Assembly (NCBI RefSeq): GCF_050947875.1
Contig: NC_134569.1
Location: 13,471,131-13,535,130, forward strand
Origin: Dermacentor variabilis
Taxonomy: Eukaryota > Arthropoda > Arachnida > Ixodida > Ixodidae
Direction of reading: 5' to 3'
DNA length: 64,000 nt
Shown here: positions 1 to 11,600 of the stretch, piece after piece
Position numbering within the stretch: position 1 is the first letter of the stretch
Layout: every line of letters starts with the position of its first letter
The notes under the pieces: generated by a model
Database searches by the model: none
The model's input: the letters and a program-made list of their open reading frames with translations, nothing else
What the model was told of the DNA's origin: nothing
Position numbers and translations under genes: made by a program

Positions 1-23
1 TTAGTGCCGTGACGTGCGGACAG

Positions 24-1237
24 GGGCCGTATTCTGTAGCGGTTCGTTTTGGAACCGGTTCCTTTTGGCTGTTACGTCAGGATTACGTCACTCGGAGAAA
101 GAGTGGAACGGGGCGGCGTGAGGGGAACCAATCAACGAGCGGCGGTCTGCCGGAAGATCACGTCATCGTTTTTGTTTGTACTTGGGGGACGGTATAGCAA
201 TTGAAGGATGTTGCTGGTTTGATAAAGAAACATTGGTTTGTATAGAACACTTGCAAATACATTTTCAGTAATAAATGTGAGCTTGCGGCGCAGACGGCTA
301 GTGGGAGTTGTAATTTTATTTGTGTTGTTATATTATTTAGTCGCTAGGTGGTGTGCCGTACGTTATGCAAATAACTTGCCTCGCTTTGTTTACGTTTTGG
401 ACTTGTTCGCGCACCGAAACCGAAACGATGTCGTCGCACAAGGACAGGCGGCTGGGTCCTCATGTTTCAGCGAGGCAGCGCGAAATACTCGTTTCATTTG
501 TCGAGGAGCACCCCTACCTAGCAAAGGCGTCGTGTGTGTTGGGCCAGCACAGCTGACGGCGGCTTTCTGTTGCGCCGTGGATGCGAATCTAACCCATCCT
601 TTTTCTTTGCCCACAACCGTAATGGCCTTGGCGACGGCTGTAATGATCCAGTTGACCGAAGGCTGCGACAGTGCAATCGCTTCTTCATTCCCGACGCACT
701 GTTGAGAGCTCCCGGTGGCAAAAAAAAAAAAACGTAGCGCGCGCAGAACTTTCATCGTAATGTCGACACCACGAAATCTTTGAGGTCCGAGATGTTCTTC
801 CAGCTCATCGCAAAGACGTCGCACTATGTCTTTGGAGAGCCTAAAATGCCTTCGAAACTCTTCGGCCATGCCGAACGCGTCGCGTCGTTGTCTTTCGGCG
901 TTCGCCAGCAGCACAACCAAAGGAGCCGCCATTGCCTTCTCTGTCTCTTCTCGTCTAGGTGCCGGCTCGTCAGCTGGCGCGAGACTAGCCGGCTACCACG
1001 GTTGCCCTAGCAACCCTCGACATCATGCTCGCCACCGCGCGCGACCCTCGAGCGAACCACTTCTCCGCGGTTCCTCTCGTAGCAGGGAACCGGTTCCTTC
1101 CCAGATGATTGGCAACCTGTGTGGCGTCATCAAAATTTGTCGTCCCGCCCACCAGGGATGACGACAACGAAGCGCCGACCAATGGCAACAGCCAAAAGGA
1201 ACCGGTTCCAAAACGAACCGCTACAGAATACGGCCCT
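24..1237. mobile_element. Harbinger-derived DNA transposon with 50-bp perfect TIRs
   Basis: Positions 24-73 and 1187-1236 are perfect 50-bp inverted repeats, beginning GGGCCGTATTCTGTAGCGG at the outer ends. CAG lies directly outside the left TIR (21-23) and one base outside the right TIR (1238-1240), so a 3-bp target duplication is possible but not clean. The interior holds a minus-strand transposase fragment similar to HARBI1. At 1.2 kb the element is shorter than an autonomous Harbinger (usually about 3 kb or more with two genes), so it is probably an internally deleted, non-autonomous derivative. The superfamily call rests on the protein fragment; PIF/Harbinger elements usually duplicate TWA, which is not seen here. 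Confidence 0.7.
390..932 (-). pseudogene. HARBI1-like transposase, N-terminal fragment
   Basis: This 180-codon minus-strand frame starts MAAPLVVLLANAERQRRDAF. It contains the helix-turn-helix-like region typical of Harbinger transposase/HARBI1 N termini: FRRHFRLSKDIVRRLCDEL, then LRALRFFFFATGSSQQCVG and a segment around LSQPSVNWIITAVAKAI. In HARBI1 proteins this region precedes the DDE nuclease core. Here the similarity stops near residue 125 (STAQQKAAV), and what follows does not look like a catalytic domain, so the nuclease is lost. It lies inside the 24-1237 TIR element and is probably the remains of its transposase. I see no promoter or partner gene (the MYB-like accessory protein of Harbingers is absent). 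Confidence 0.7.
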
Positions 1238-1413
1238 CAGAAATGTTGCCATCATGAACGCTTAATCCATACCGAATGCTTATCTCAATGCTTATCAGAT
1301 TTAGATGTGACTGAATATTCGGAACAGCAAAACTAATATATATGTAACGTAACAGGGTGCGAAATCTATAAGAGCGTCGCATGCATGTCTGACGCACAGC
1401 TGGAACCGCATGG

Positions 1414-1528
1414 CGCGTTTTTCGCGAGCGAAAAACGCGACGGGCGGCAAACGCCCGCGTTGCCGCCGACGCGCGAGCACCCGTACGAAAGCAACGACGA
1501 AAGAAAGGAGCGGCGCTTTCGCGCCGCG
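1414..1528. repeat. Cluster of three short GC-rich hairpins
   Basis: Three inverted repeats follow each other: 1414-1439 (12-bp arms CGCGTTTTTCGC with a 2-nt loop), 1443-1467 (GGCGGCAA with TTGCCGCC) and about 1512-1528 (GGCGC/GCGCC around TTTC). No gene is evident. They may be part of an unidentified repeat. Confidence 0.5.
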
Positions 1529-4500
1529 TTTTCCGTTTTGCCAGACAACATAACTCTCAACGACATAGATTGTCTCTGTTACCGCATATATAATATGCCC
1601 TTAAATTTACAGAACACTACAATAAAAATAATCTGCTTGTAATTAGACAGCGACATTTCTTTCCGAAGTGTACTTATCAAGCTTAATTACAAGCAGCAAT
1701 ATTGTGTGCGAAACTGCGACTGTGTACCTTCCGCATGCTGAGAAGCCGTTGCTTGTTTACAACTTCACATACACAAAGGAGGGTCGGCTGCTTACTACCG
1801 AGCAGAAGAGGCGATTGCTACTATTAAGGGGGATGCTGATACTGAAGCAAGAAAAAATGCGGGTCAGGAGGTACATGTGGGTGCGGCCTGCCTGGTTGAG
1901 AAGAGAGCGAGCACCATACACTGGTAATATTATTAGTAAATCGTCTTGCCAGTATTAGCGATGAGACGCGACGCTTCTCCACTTTAGTTATTAGGGCCTC
2001 GTTGAAGGTCGCTTTGTCCATTTTAGGTGAACACGATGCGCCAACCAGCACGATGCGCGAACGAAATCACGGTAGCACATGTTTTCCTTGACGCGCGCGC
2101 TAGTTCTGCCGAGAAAAAAAATTCCGTCAAGGAGGTTCCGTCGAGATGCGCAGAGAGCAGGGCCATCTGGTGGCAAAAAAAGAACCAAAATGCCACGTGA
2201 CTTACCTGAACTGGTGGACGCGCCGCGCGACGCGTTTTTTTCTACTCCGAGCAGCAGCACGCGGCGGCGCGATTTCGTGACGGATCGTGCTGGGCACGCG
2301 TCAAAATGACGCGCGCGTCCCACCATCCGCGCGTCAATCGCGCCTGAAATCGCGCCATGCGGTTCCGCCTGTCCTATAGACCTTTCTCGCGGCGATCCCG
2401 TGGGAGCCGCCATACTTAATCACGTGGTGACGCGTCCATTGCTTGACTCGGCTGCCCCCGTTCCCTTCGTGTTTACAATGCATGTGCATGACGCCGTCGC
2501 AACTCAGCAAACCTCTGTTTCGGCGGATATCGTGGACGGTGACTGGGTGAACGACAGAGAGCTTTGGCTACAATTTCAGAGGACATGCAGGCGATTTCGG
2601 AAATTAATACGCCTTGTCCAAACGGCGCGAGCAGCGTATACGTATATGCTGCTTGTTATAAAAGCAGGGCTAGAAATGTATTCCAAGCTTTCCAAACTCC
2701 ACGCTTATGTATTAAATCAGGATTAGTGTGTTTCACGCTTCGTTCTTTATTTGGCAAACACTTTCAATCAGCGGCTTTCATGTTTCCGGCTCAGTAATGT
2801 TCCTCGGCGTGGCCATTATCTGTTCATTTTCTGCATAATCGCTCGTGTGCTCGGTCGTTATAGTATACTTTTCCTTGCTACGTACAAGGCTTGGAACGTA
2901 AACGTTCTGTGCTAATAGCAAAGACGTATTATCACTAGTCACACGCTTACTCTGCACGTGGACTTCCACGAAAAGTTCAATTTCGAGTTCGTGTGTAGTC
3001 GGCGTAGGCGCCGTCACCCATGCTACGGCTCAAGTGGGTGCAAGTCTGCGTGGATGTGTGTCGATAACGTGCGAGAAACTTACTATGCTAGGAAGCCGCG
3101 CTATTTTTGTCACTGTGTAACGAGCGGTACTCACTCTTAGTGATCTTCCGGGGTTGACGTGCTTTTTTTTTGAGGTTATAAGGATACAACGCTGACGGAT
3201 CAGTCAGAGGAAAGTTATTATCGGGGAAGACTGTGCATCGCGAAGTGCCTGCAACACGCGCAGTACTTGTGTTGCGGTGGTCTGTGAACTTCGCCATGCA
3301 TGTTAATTCAATCCATTTGTTAATATATGTCAATCATTATTTTTGCAGCCAATTACAGGATATGTCCTCCCTTTACGGTTCCACATTTTGCGGCATGAAT
3401 GGAGGACAGTGTGTTAGCGAACACCCAGTTGCGTTTGCGACAGCTGATCGCACAGAAGCAGGGCAGAATAGGTAATGGTTTCGTATTCGTGCGCTTTAGT
3501 TGAGGCAACGTGTGACGTGCTCCCGAAAGCGCCATATCGTTCCTTCGGAGCAAACTGGTCCTCCGCGAAAGGGGTTAAAAGACAGCGATCCTATAAGCAA
3601 CCTGTTGCTGCAAAAAAGAAAAAAGAAAGCGCGAGAGGGGAGAAAAAAAAGAAATAAAAACACGGCAGAGACATTTAAGACTGCTTACGTGTGGGAATGC
3701 GAAAAAAAATATAGTATCTTCGATGAAATGTTTCTTTTTGCGCTTTCCTTGTCAGCGCAGGATCTCGCCTGTGTTTTAAAATTGCATCTCGGTAAGGCCA
3801 AATGAAAACGCGCCAAGCTTCTCAACGCGCTCGCTTGCCCGCGAGGAGTTCATCCCTACAAAGACCGCTCAGCGGCGTTGAATTGGACATTAACGCTTTT
3901 ATTGCGATAACAATTATATGGGAACTGCAGGCGCATTTCTGCCGTCGCCGTGAGGTTCCGTATGAGTGAAAGCTTGTGAGGGTGAGCTGGCGAACGCAGT
4001 TCAATCTCGCGTGCGCGCGCGAGGAACGCGGCCCGGATGCGTGCCCACTCCTGTGGCGCGCGAGGAAGGGAGGTGAGGCGATGGAGGAGGGCTTTGTTCT
4101 CCGGTGTCTCGTTGTCCTCCTCACCCGCCGCTCCGTACAGAGGAGAGAGAGAGTTTGATTGCCTCATCTTCAAAGCGATCTGCGATGTTTGCAGAGTGCG
4201 CATAGTGCCGGTAGCTTCGTATGCGCTGTGCTTTCGACATTTCGTTCGCGCTGAAGCGAGACATGCATGTAGGTCAATTCGCTTGCTGCTACCGCGATTC
4301 CTCACTCTAGAATTTTCACAGTGACTTTCCACGCTCATCGAGCGAGATGTGTTCATCTTTCCCTGTGCATGCGCGACACCGTGCTGGTTAAATTAGCTAG
4401 AACACGTTGATGGGCTAGTTGCTTTGAACCCATGATAGAATGTGTAAGATAGACTGAACAAGGACGTAGAAGGAAGCGGAAGAAACGTTCAACATCGGCG

Positions 4501-5579
4501 TGCTTCTTATGGAATTTGTCGAGCGATAAAATACATCAATGATAACTGCATTGCCATTGCCAAATATGCTGCAAACGACTTTCGGAGCGCTACTCACCGT
4601 AAAGACATGTAAAATATGTATTTATTGAAAAACAATATATTCGTATGCCTCAAAAGATTGTGCCATAAATAACCGATATCAATGCTTCCACCATATTTGT
4701 CTATTTAAAAGAAAATATCACACGAACTTTAGAACTATATTAGTTTGAAACCAGCAAAGGAGTACATGCCGCTCATATGAAAAACGTGAAGGCCATGAAA
4801 TGAACAAGTTGAGGACAAATACTTTAATGAAATTTTGTAGTTCAAGAACCTTCCTTACATTTCTGTGCATATGCGACGGCAAGGGAAAATCTTAATGATG
4901 CTGTCCTTCACTCCAATGTATAGCGCAGGAGTAGCTCTCACCGGTCGTGTATAGTAATTGCACCAAAATTATAGTCGCAACAGAAAGCACATATAAAAAG
5001 CAGGAGTTCTACAACATATACGTTAGAAATGCGAAGATACAATGGAATATAAAAATGCGAAGATACAGCTTCATAAAGGGCAGAAAAGTGTCACTGGGAA
5101 CAAAGTTCATTGCATGTATACACAAAATCTCGCAACAAGATATTTATACATACGTATAAGTCTCCATAAGTCTGCGTATCTAAACAAAAGTCACTGTATA
5201 TAATGCATCAAACAAAGCAAATAAGCATGTTGCGCAATCACAGATCACAGAATACTAACGCCCCCCCCCCCCCTCCTTCCTTCATTCTCCCCCATGCATC
5301 GCGCGCGACGAAGGGCGGCGCACTTCGTCCCCGCTTTTCTCCCTTGCGCACACAAGACTGATCCACCATCGTCGGCTCACCTAATCATCTCCCCCCTGCG
5401 CTTTCACTCGCCCGTACAGCTTGCGGCGCGCGGTGACAATCTTATCGCCCTTGAAGTTTGATCAATAAGGGCTAAAAGGTGCACCGAGCAAGATAACTGA
5501 AAATTTAATGACGTTTCTGCTCCCCATACGGGAGCCTTGTTCACAGTGAAACCGATAACAGAGATACAATGTATTTAGG
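1529..5579. other. Unassigned DNA with dispersed repeats
   Basis: I recognise no conserved protein. A 108-codon plus frame at 2400-2726 (internal MHVHDAVATQQ) follows a CpG-rich stretch at about 2070-2420, but I cannot link it to a family. Minus-strand frames at 1991-2413 and 3856-4356 look like translations of repeated DNA. A run of 14 C lies at about 5263-5276. The 4400-5250 part is A+T-rich without visible structure. Confidence 0.5.
3896..3965 (-). repeat. Dispersed repeat, copy 1 (inverse of 19862-19935)
   Basis: This segment (around GGCGCATTTCTGCCGTCGCC) is the reverse complement, with substitutions, of the segment at about 19862-19935 (CGACGGTAGGAATGCGCC). It also shares the TTGCGATA..ATTATATGG part. 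The two are copies of one dispersed repeat; the class is not determined. Confidence 0.55.
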
Positions 5580-6914
5580 CACGTTTCAGTAGGTGACGCA
5601 AGCAGCGAGTGTGCGCCCTCGGAACTGTACCGTCATGCCTATTCAGCGTGTCCGCCGTGGTCTGTATGTGCAAGGATTTTTATGCAGGCGGGACGCAAGC
5701 TTCTTTTCCTTGGCCAGGACACGTGCACTTGCCCAGTAAATAGTGTGGCCTCTAGATTCCATATGTTCAGCAAGGGCACTCGAGGCGACGTGCCGTTTTT
5801 TGACGTCATACTCATGCTATTTCACACGTTTCTTGAAATCACCTGTCTGGCCCACGTTAGTGTAATCACAGTTCTCGCACGTTATGGCGTAGACTACACC
5901 TAGGAAATTTCCCTGTGGCAATTTGTCTTTTACGTTTAGTAAAACGTTTCTTTGTTTGGGGGTTGGCACATGCGCAATTTTGACGTGGTACCTGCGCATG
6001 ATACGAGCGATGGTCTCACTTGTGCCAGAGACATATGGAATGGCAGTTCACTTCTTCAGAGACGACGTAGAATGCTGTCTTTCTGGGAGTCACACTCCAT
6101 TCCTTACCGAGGACAAAAAGGACGGAGGGTAGCCACAGGGTCTTAAGTCTTCACAGATGCCCCCAATATCACGCGTGCGGTCCTCCTGTCTTGTGCAAAT
6201 GGTTTTTGCTCGCTGGAACAGCGTAGCAGGAACAGACCTTCTGTGTGAAAGCGGATGTAGCGACCTGAAATGCAGGTACCGGCCTGTATTTGTGGGCTTC
6301 CTGTAGACGTTGAAAGAAAGGGTAGAGTCACCGTGCTTGACAATAACATCAAGAAAGGGTAGACAACCGCATGGCTCTAGCTCGACAGTAAACTGACTCG
6401 CCTGTTACTATTAAGACGAGATGTGCAGGCAGCGAGAGCATCCTTGTGAATTATGGAGAAGCAATCATCTACATATCCCTAGAGAACCTTCGTAGAAGGG
6501 GTAAAAAGTGCCAACGCCCGACGTTCGACGTCCTCCATGATACGATTCGCAGCAGAAACTGATATAGATGCACCCATAGCCGTAGCATGCGTTCGCAGGT
6601 AAAAATTCTGTTGGAAGACTAACTATATATTCGACAAACAGAACATAAGGAGACGGAACCGGTCTGAAACGTCAATCGGAGACCTATCGGGCAGCGATCC
6701 GCCAGCTTCGAGGGCAGCGGTGCAAATCTTTCTAGCCAGTTCTACTGGAACGCTTGTGAATAGTGACTTAACATCAAATTAGAGCGTGACGTCATCATGA
6801 TCAGGGACAGCGTGCCGTATCTGTTCAATAAAGTCGCCAGAATTGCGTACTTGAGTGCTGCTTTTTCCAAAGAGTGGCGAAATGATCCGGTGTAAGAAAC
6901 TGGAAAGCTTGTAC
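5580..6914 (-). pseudogene. Penelope-like element, 3' part (RT plus GIY-YIG endonuclease)
   Basis: Read on the minus strand from 6914 down, the translation shows a reverse transcriptase with the YVDDC active-site motif (about 6470-6485) and VYRKPTNTGRYLHF. A linker (HVPTPKQRNVLLNVKDKLP) and a GIY-YIG-type segment GVVYAITCENCDYTNVGQTG (about 5825-5900) follow. RT followed by a C-terminal GIY-YIG nuclease is the hallmark of Penelope-like elements, which target-prime their own reverse transcription. Several in-frame stops mark it as dead. Its 5' half lies at 18757-19640; the two were separated by the LTR element at 6915-18756, which duplicated GTAC. Across that junction the PLE frame continues without a shift. 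Confidence 0.88.
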
Positions 6915-7466
6915 TGTTGCGTACTCCAGGGTAGCGTACCGTACTGCTGCCGAGAAGTAGCGGCGCCTGCCTATCGAAGCTCGACCGACATTACTTATTG
7001 GGTAGCGTGGCGTTGTCGGCGGGCTGCAGGCATCCGGTAGATCATGGCGACCAAGCAGGGGCGAGACGATTTGCTAGTGCGAAACTTGCACGGTTTATTC
7101 AAAGGTAGTTGAAAGAAAATAAGAAAAGCATGAAGTATGAAGTATCAAGTAAGAAGTCTCTCAAAAGTACATTTCGGAGCCCCTTAAAAAGGCTCTCTAC
7201 AAGTGTGGGCGGGATCTTGCTTCCGTCGAATGACATGTGACAGGCACGGAGAGAGGTCGCCCGTGGGCTCCGGCTCAGGCTGTAGGGTGAATGACCTCCC
7301 CGGCGCCGTGGGGTCCGGCCAAGAGAAGGTGAAAGTGGATGAGGTAAGCACAAACGATGCCACGACCATGAGAGGAGGGGAAGGGGATGAGGTCGCCCGT
7401 GGGCTCCGGCTCAGGGGGTAGGGTCAATGACCTGTCGCCACGTGGTGTCAAACGCCAACCCTAACA
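6915..7466 (-). repeat. 3' LTR of outer gypsy element
   Basis: This copy matches 18200-18756 and begins TG and ends CA. On the minus strand, AATAAA lies near 7090 (plus TTTATT), probably the poly(A) signal. The internal flank at 7467-7500 resembles the sequence before the nested element's 3' LTR (GGGATC then a TTCCCCC/CCGGCGG-like run), a likely conserved plus-strand priming region. Confidence 0.92.
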
Positions 7467-8040
7467 GCATCTCCGGCGGGGGAGGAAGATCCCGACGTGT
7501 AGGGACCAGCAGCCGCTGTACGAAGGATCGGCGTTTCGGTATCAGGATCCCCCGTAGAGGTCACGAACCCGTCGTTCGTAGCAGGTAGATTCCGGGGAGT
7601 GGTCATCCGTCCTCGTGGCGCTCTTGTGACTGTTACGCTTCGCCTCCGACGCGCGGTTTAGCCGGCGCGGCTGCAACGGACGCCGGGGCTTCGTTCAAAG
7701 CGGCAGACATTTTGGCCCGTTCGGCGCCGCCGCTACGCCTCCCCGCCAAGCGCGTCCAGGCCTGTTCTAATGCCACGTGTCTTCATGTGCGTGTGTGTGT
7801 GTATGTGCATGTTGGTGCCCACGCTTGTCGAAGCGCGGCAGCCGGGGAGAGGAGCTCCCCCAACTGTGAAGCGAGGGGGTCTGACCGGCGCCGACACGAC
7901 GTATGCGCCACCTTCTCTTCCCATTGTGCCCGAACGGCGCCGGCACGACGGCTACGCCACCTTCTCATCCCATTGTGCCCGAGCGGCACAGTCACGTGCT
8001 CGTCTATAGAGGGGTTCCTTCTTGCCCTCAACTGCGAGAG

Positions 8041-8047
8041 TATAAAA
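8041..8047 (+). promoter_or_regulatory. LTR TATA box
   Basis: TATAAAA follows ACTGCGAGAG and precedes GCAGCTGCC. The same box is present in the 3' LTR (14061-14067) and, inverted, in the solo LTR (about 35158-35164), so it is conserved within the family. Confidence 0.75.
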
Positions 8048-8155
8048 GCAGCTGCCCCCGGACGCCAAGAGGGGCTCCGATTTCTTCTGTTGAGTAACGT
8101 GCACTCCCGTCTCTCTACTTCGGTCGACCTGACCGCCAACTCTTTGCGATGTTAG

Positions 8156-8161
8156 AATAAA
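8156..8161 (+). terminator. LTR polyadenylation signal
   Basis: AATAAA lies 115 bp after the TATA box and is followed by GT-rich sequence (ACAAGTTGTTTTGTTGTTAC), as expected of a cleavage and polyadenylation site. In the 3' LTR copy (about 14177-14182) it would end the genomic transcript. Confidence 0.7.
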
Positions 8162-8335
8162 CAAGTTGTTTTGTTGTTACCAGTCGACTCATGCTTTGCC
8201 GGGACCTTCGGATGCTTCCAGTTGTGCCCCAGGCCGCCAGGCCAACGCTACCCTTGGGGCTTGCGACCCAGGTGCAACAACGGGCGTCAGCGCCGAGTTC
8301 CCAACAACTCGTGCCAGCGGTGCGATTCCAACAAC

Positions 8336-8359
8336 TCGTGCCAGCGGTGGGATTCCAAC
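8336..8359 (+). promoter_or_regulatory. Primer-binding site, tRNA-Leu-like
   Basis: Starting 2 bp after the 5' LTR, TGCCAGCGGTGGGATTC is nearly complementary to the 3' acceptor and T-arm of a leucine tRNA as I remember it (ends GAATCCCACCGCTGCCA plus CCA), with about three mismatches over 24 bases. The outer element has a similar site just inside its 5' LTR. The exact tRNA match is from memory and needs checking against tick tRNAs. Confidence 0.55.
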
Positions 8360-8675
8360 AACTGTCTGCCAGCGGTGAGATCGCGACAACGGAGGCCAGC
8401 AGCGAAGATATGCGGTTGACTGTATGCTGAGCAGCTCATCGAGGATCCGGGAGCAGTGCAACGAGCCCTGTGTGATGACTGGTTGCCTGCAGCGGAACGA
8501 CTGCGCTGAATTCTTGGCTGCGAGGTTTGGTTAGTACGGGACTTTCTTCTTCTGAGTTTTGCCAGGCTTTTGTTAGTGTCAGAAACAGAGCTGGTAATTG
8601 TGGTTGTCGTTGCTGCCGGGTTAGTTTGCGGCAAGACAATATTAGGCAGTAGAGAAAGCAGCATTCAGAGCAGCC

Positions 8676-11600
8676 ATGGATTTGAAGTCGTTGCGCAAAC
8701 CGAAATTGCTGGAGCTTGCAAGAGAGTTGGGTCTGGATGTCTCAGACAAACTCAGAAAACCAGAACTGCTAAAGGCTATTCTTGAGTTAGAGGCTGAGGA
8801 TGACGAGCTGTCGGAATGCCTTGAGACTATTGAGGAGAGGTCAAAAAGACAGGAGCGCGAACTTAAAGAGCAAAAAGAGAAACAGGAGCGCGAACTTAAA
8901 GAACAAAAAGAGCGAGAGCAACAAGAGAAAAAAGAAGAGCGCGACCGTCAACACGCTTTGGAAATGAAGCGTCTTGAGGTAGAGATGGAACGCGCTCGTA
9001 ATGGAAGTCAGGCACACGGTGCAGGAGAACGAGTATTGTTCAAAATGACTGACCTGATGCGGCCGTTTAAGCTTGGAGAGGACATTGGTTTGTTCCTGGT
9101 TAACTTTGAGCGAACGTGCGAGAAGCAGGGGTTCTCTCGGGAAACGTGGCCACAGCGCTTGCTCACTTTGTTACCCGGCGAGGCGGCCGACGTAGTCGCT
9201 CGCTTGAATAGAGAGGAGGCAGAGGATTTCGACAAAGTGAAATCGAGTCTGCTAAAGAAGTACAGGCTGTCAGCGGAGGCGTTCCGTCGGAAGTTTCGGG
9301 AAAATGAGAAAGGCAAAAGTGAGTCATATACAGAGTTTGCGTACAGGCTTATGTCAAACATGCAGGAGTGGCTCAAAGAAGAGAAAGCGTTTGGTGACCA
9401 CGAGAAAGTTCTGCAGTGTTTCGGGCTAGAACAGTTTTATAGTCGGTTACCTGAGAACGTGCGGTACTGGGTCTTGGATAGGCCAGACGTTTGTACGGTG
9501 GCTAAAGCCGCTGAGCTAGCCGAGGAGTTTGTGACGCGTCGGGCTCGCGGAGCTAAGGACGGTCAAAAGGGTGAATTTGGCTCGAAGTTTAAGAGGCCAA
9601 AGTTCACACCCATGAGAGCAAGGGGCGACACACGTAGTGCGGATGAAAGGAGACGGCGGAGACGGCGGCAAAACGAACGAAAGGAGACGGCGGCAACTGA
9701 AGCCGAACGCAGAAAGCGGTTCGAGATGAGGCAAGCGCGCGTTTGTTATACGTGCCAGAAGCCGGGTCACTTTTCGGCGCAGTGTCCGGAAACAAAACCA
9801 AAAGTTGTGTTTTTTTCATTATGCAGCACTGACGAGAACATGAAGCTTCTCGAGCCTTACATGCGAGACCTCCTCGTGAACGGGAAAGAGTGCCGAGTGC
9901 TTCGCGATTCCGCAGCTACGATGGATGTAGTTCACCCCTCCTACGTAGAACCCGATATGTTCACAGGCGAGTGCGCATGGATCAAGCAAGCCGTGGAAGC
10001 TCATAGCGTGTGTCTGCCCGTAGCAAAAGTGCTTATTGAAGGACCATTCGGAGCGCTTGAGACGGAGGCCGCAGTGTCATCTATGCTGCCCCCCCAGTAC
10101 CCGTACCTATTTTCGAACAGGTCCGATCACCTCCTGCGCGAGAAGGGGCTTTTGTTTGGTGAGGCTAGCGTTCAGGCCTTAACCAGATCGAAGGTTCGGG
10201 AGCTCGCTGCAAAGGCGGTAGTTGCGGGGCCGACGTTGTCCAACAATGAAAAAGGGTCAGAGGCGCAGCAAGCTGATATTCAGAGCACGCCTGAACTGAA
10301 TAAAATTGAGTCTGTAACGTTAAAGGCACCAGATACTGGAGAGGAAATTCCCGATGCGGGAAAGTTAGAAGAGCTATCTGCAGATTTGCTCATCGCGCCT
10401 ACGTCAGACGGACTTAATAGGTTGCTAAAAGTCAGCCGGTCGGCTTTGATAGCCGAGCAAAAGAAGGATGGCAGCCTAGAAAACATACGCTGCATTGTCA
10501 AGGAAGGCATCGCCAAGAAAAATGCTCGCTTTGTGGAAAGAGGTGGGGTCCTGTACCGGAAGTATCTAGACCGCAGGGGAGTGGAGTTCGATCAGCTGAT
10601 CGTTCCTCAATGCTATCGTCAGGATCTGTTGCGCTTGTCGCATGGGGGTTCGTGGTCCGGACACCTAGGAGTTAAGAAAACTAAGGACCGTCTCTTGCAA
10701 GAGTACTATTGGCCAGGGTGTTTTCGGGACGCAGACCATTTCGTGAGGACATGTGACACCTGTCAGCGGGTGGGCAAACCAGGGGACAAATCAAGGGCGC
10801 CGTTGAGATTGGTACCTATCATTACGGAGCCTTTTAGACGGCTCGTTATTGATACAGTGGGACCTCTGCCGGTAACAGCCACGGGGTACAGACACATTTT
10901 GACTGTGATCTGCCCAGCGACAAAGTTCCCTGAAGCAGTGCCGCTTAAAGAACTCAGCTCAGTTGAGATAGTCAATGCACTACTGTCCATATTTGCGCGA
11001 GTTGGTTTTCCTGCGGAAATCCAATCAGATCAGGGCACAGTGTTTACTAGCGCTTTGACGACAACTTTTCTCGAAAGGTGTGGGGTAAAGCTGTTACACA
11101 GCTCAGTGTACCACCCACAGTCGAATTTCGTTGAGAAGCTCCACTCCGTCATGAAGCGCGTGTTGAGAGCCTTGTGTTTTGAACATCAAATTGACTGGGA
11201 GCTGTGTCTGCCTGGGGTGATGTTTGCATTACGGACCGCGCCGCATGCGGGTACGGGGTTTTCGCCAGCTGAGCTGGTGTACGGTCGCTCGCTGCGATCT
11301 CCGCTTCGCATGCTTCGAGAATCGTGGGAAGGCAGGGGCGACGACCCAGTCGTGGTGGAGTACGTGCTTAAGCTCCTCGAACGCTTAAGAAGGGCACAGG
11401 AGTTGTCAGGTGAAGCAATGGCAAAGGCCCAGCAGAGGGCCAAGGTTTATTATGATCGGACCGCCAGGGCCCGTCGTTTTGAGGTGGGCGATGAGGTCAT
11501 GATATTGCGCACATCGCTAAACAACAAACTAGACGTGCAGTGGGAGGGCCCAGCACGAATTGTTCAGAAACTGTCGGACGTTAACTACGTGGTGAGTCTG

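Larger units (their letters stand above)
7631..8333 (+). repeat. 5' LTR of Gmr1-like element
   Basis: This 703-bp repeat runs from TGTTACGCTT to CGATTCCAACA. It contains a TATA box (TATAAAA, 8041-8047) and a poly(A) signal (AATAAA, 8156-8161). That puts the transcription start near 8070 and the R/U5 border near 8180. The U5 end carries a unit (CTCGTGCCAGCGGTGCGATT) repeated just outside the LTR in the primer-binding region. Confidence 0.95.

Noticed and set aside
238..705. 155-codon plus-strand frame
   Set aside because: Runs antisense to the HARBI1-like transposase fragment and has no recognisable similarity.
3856..4356. 166-codon minus-strand frame
   Set aside because: Overlaps a dispersed repeat also found near 19862 and has no domain.
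6915..7466. Independent solo LTR next to the Gmr1-like element
   Set aside because: Its partner LTR at 18200-18756 and the shared GTAC duplication show it is one end of the outer element.
7712..8155. 147-codon frame repeated at 13732-14118
   Set aside because: Lies wholly inside the LTRs and shows no protein features; it is repeated because the LTRs are.
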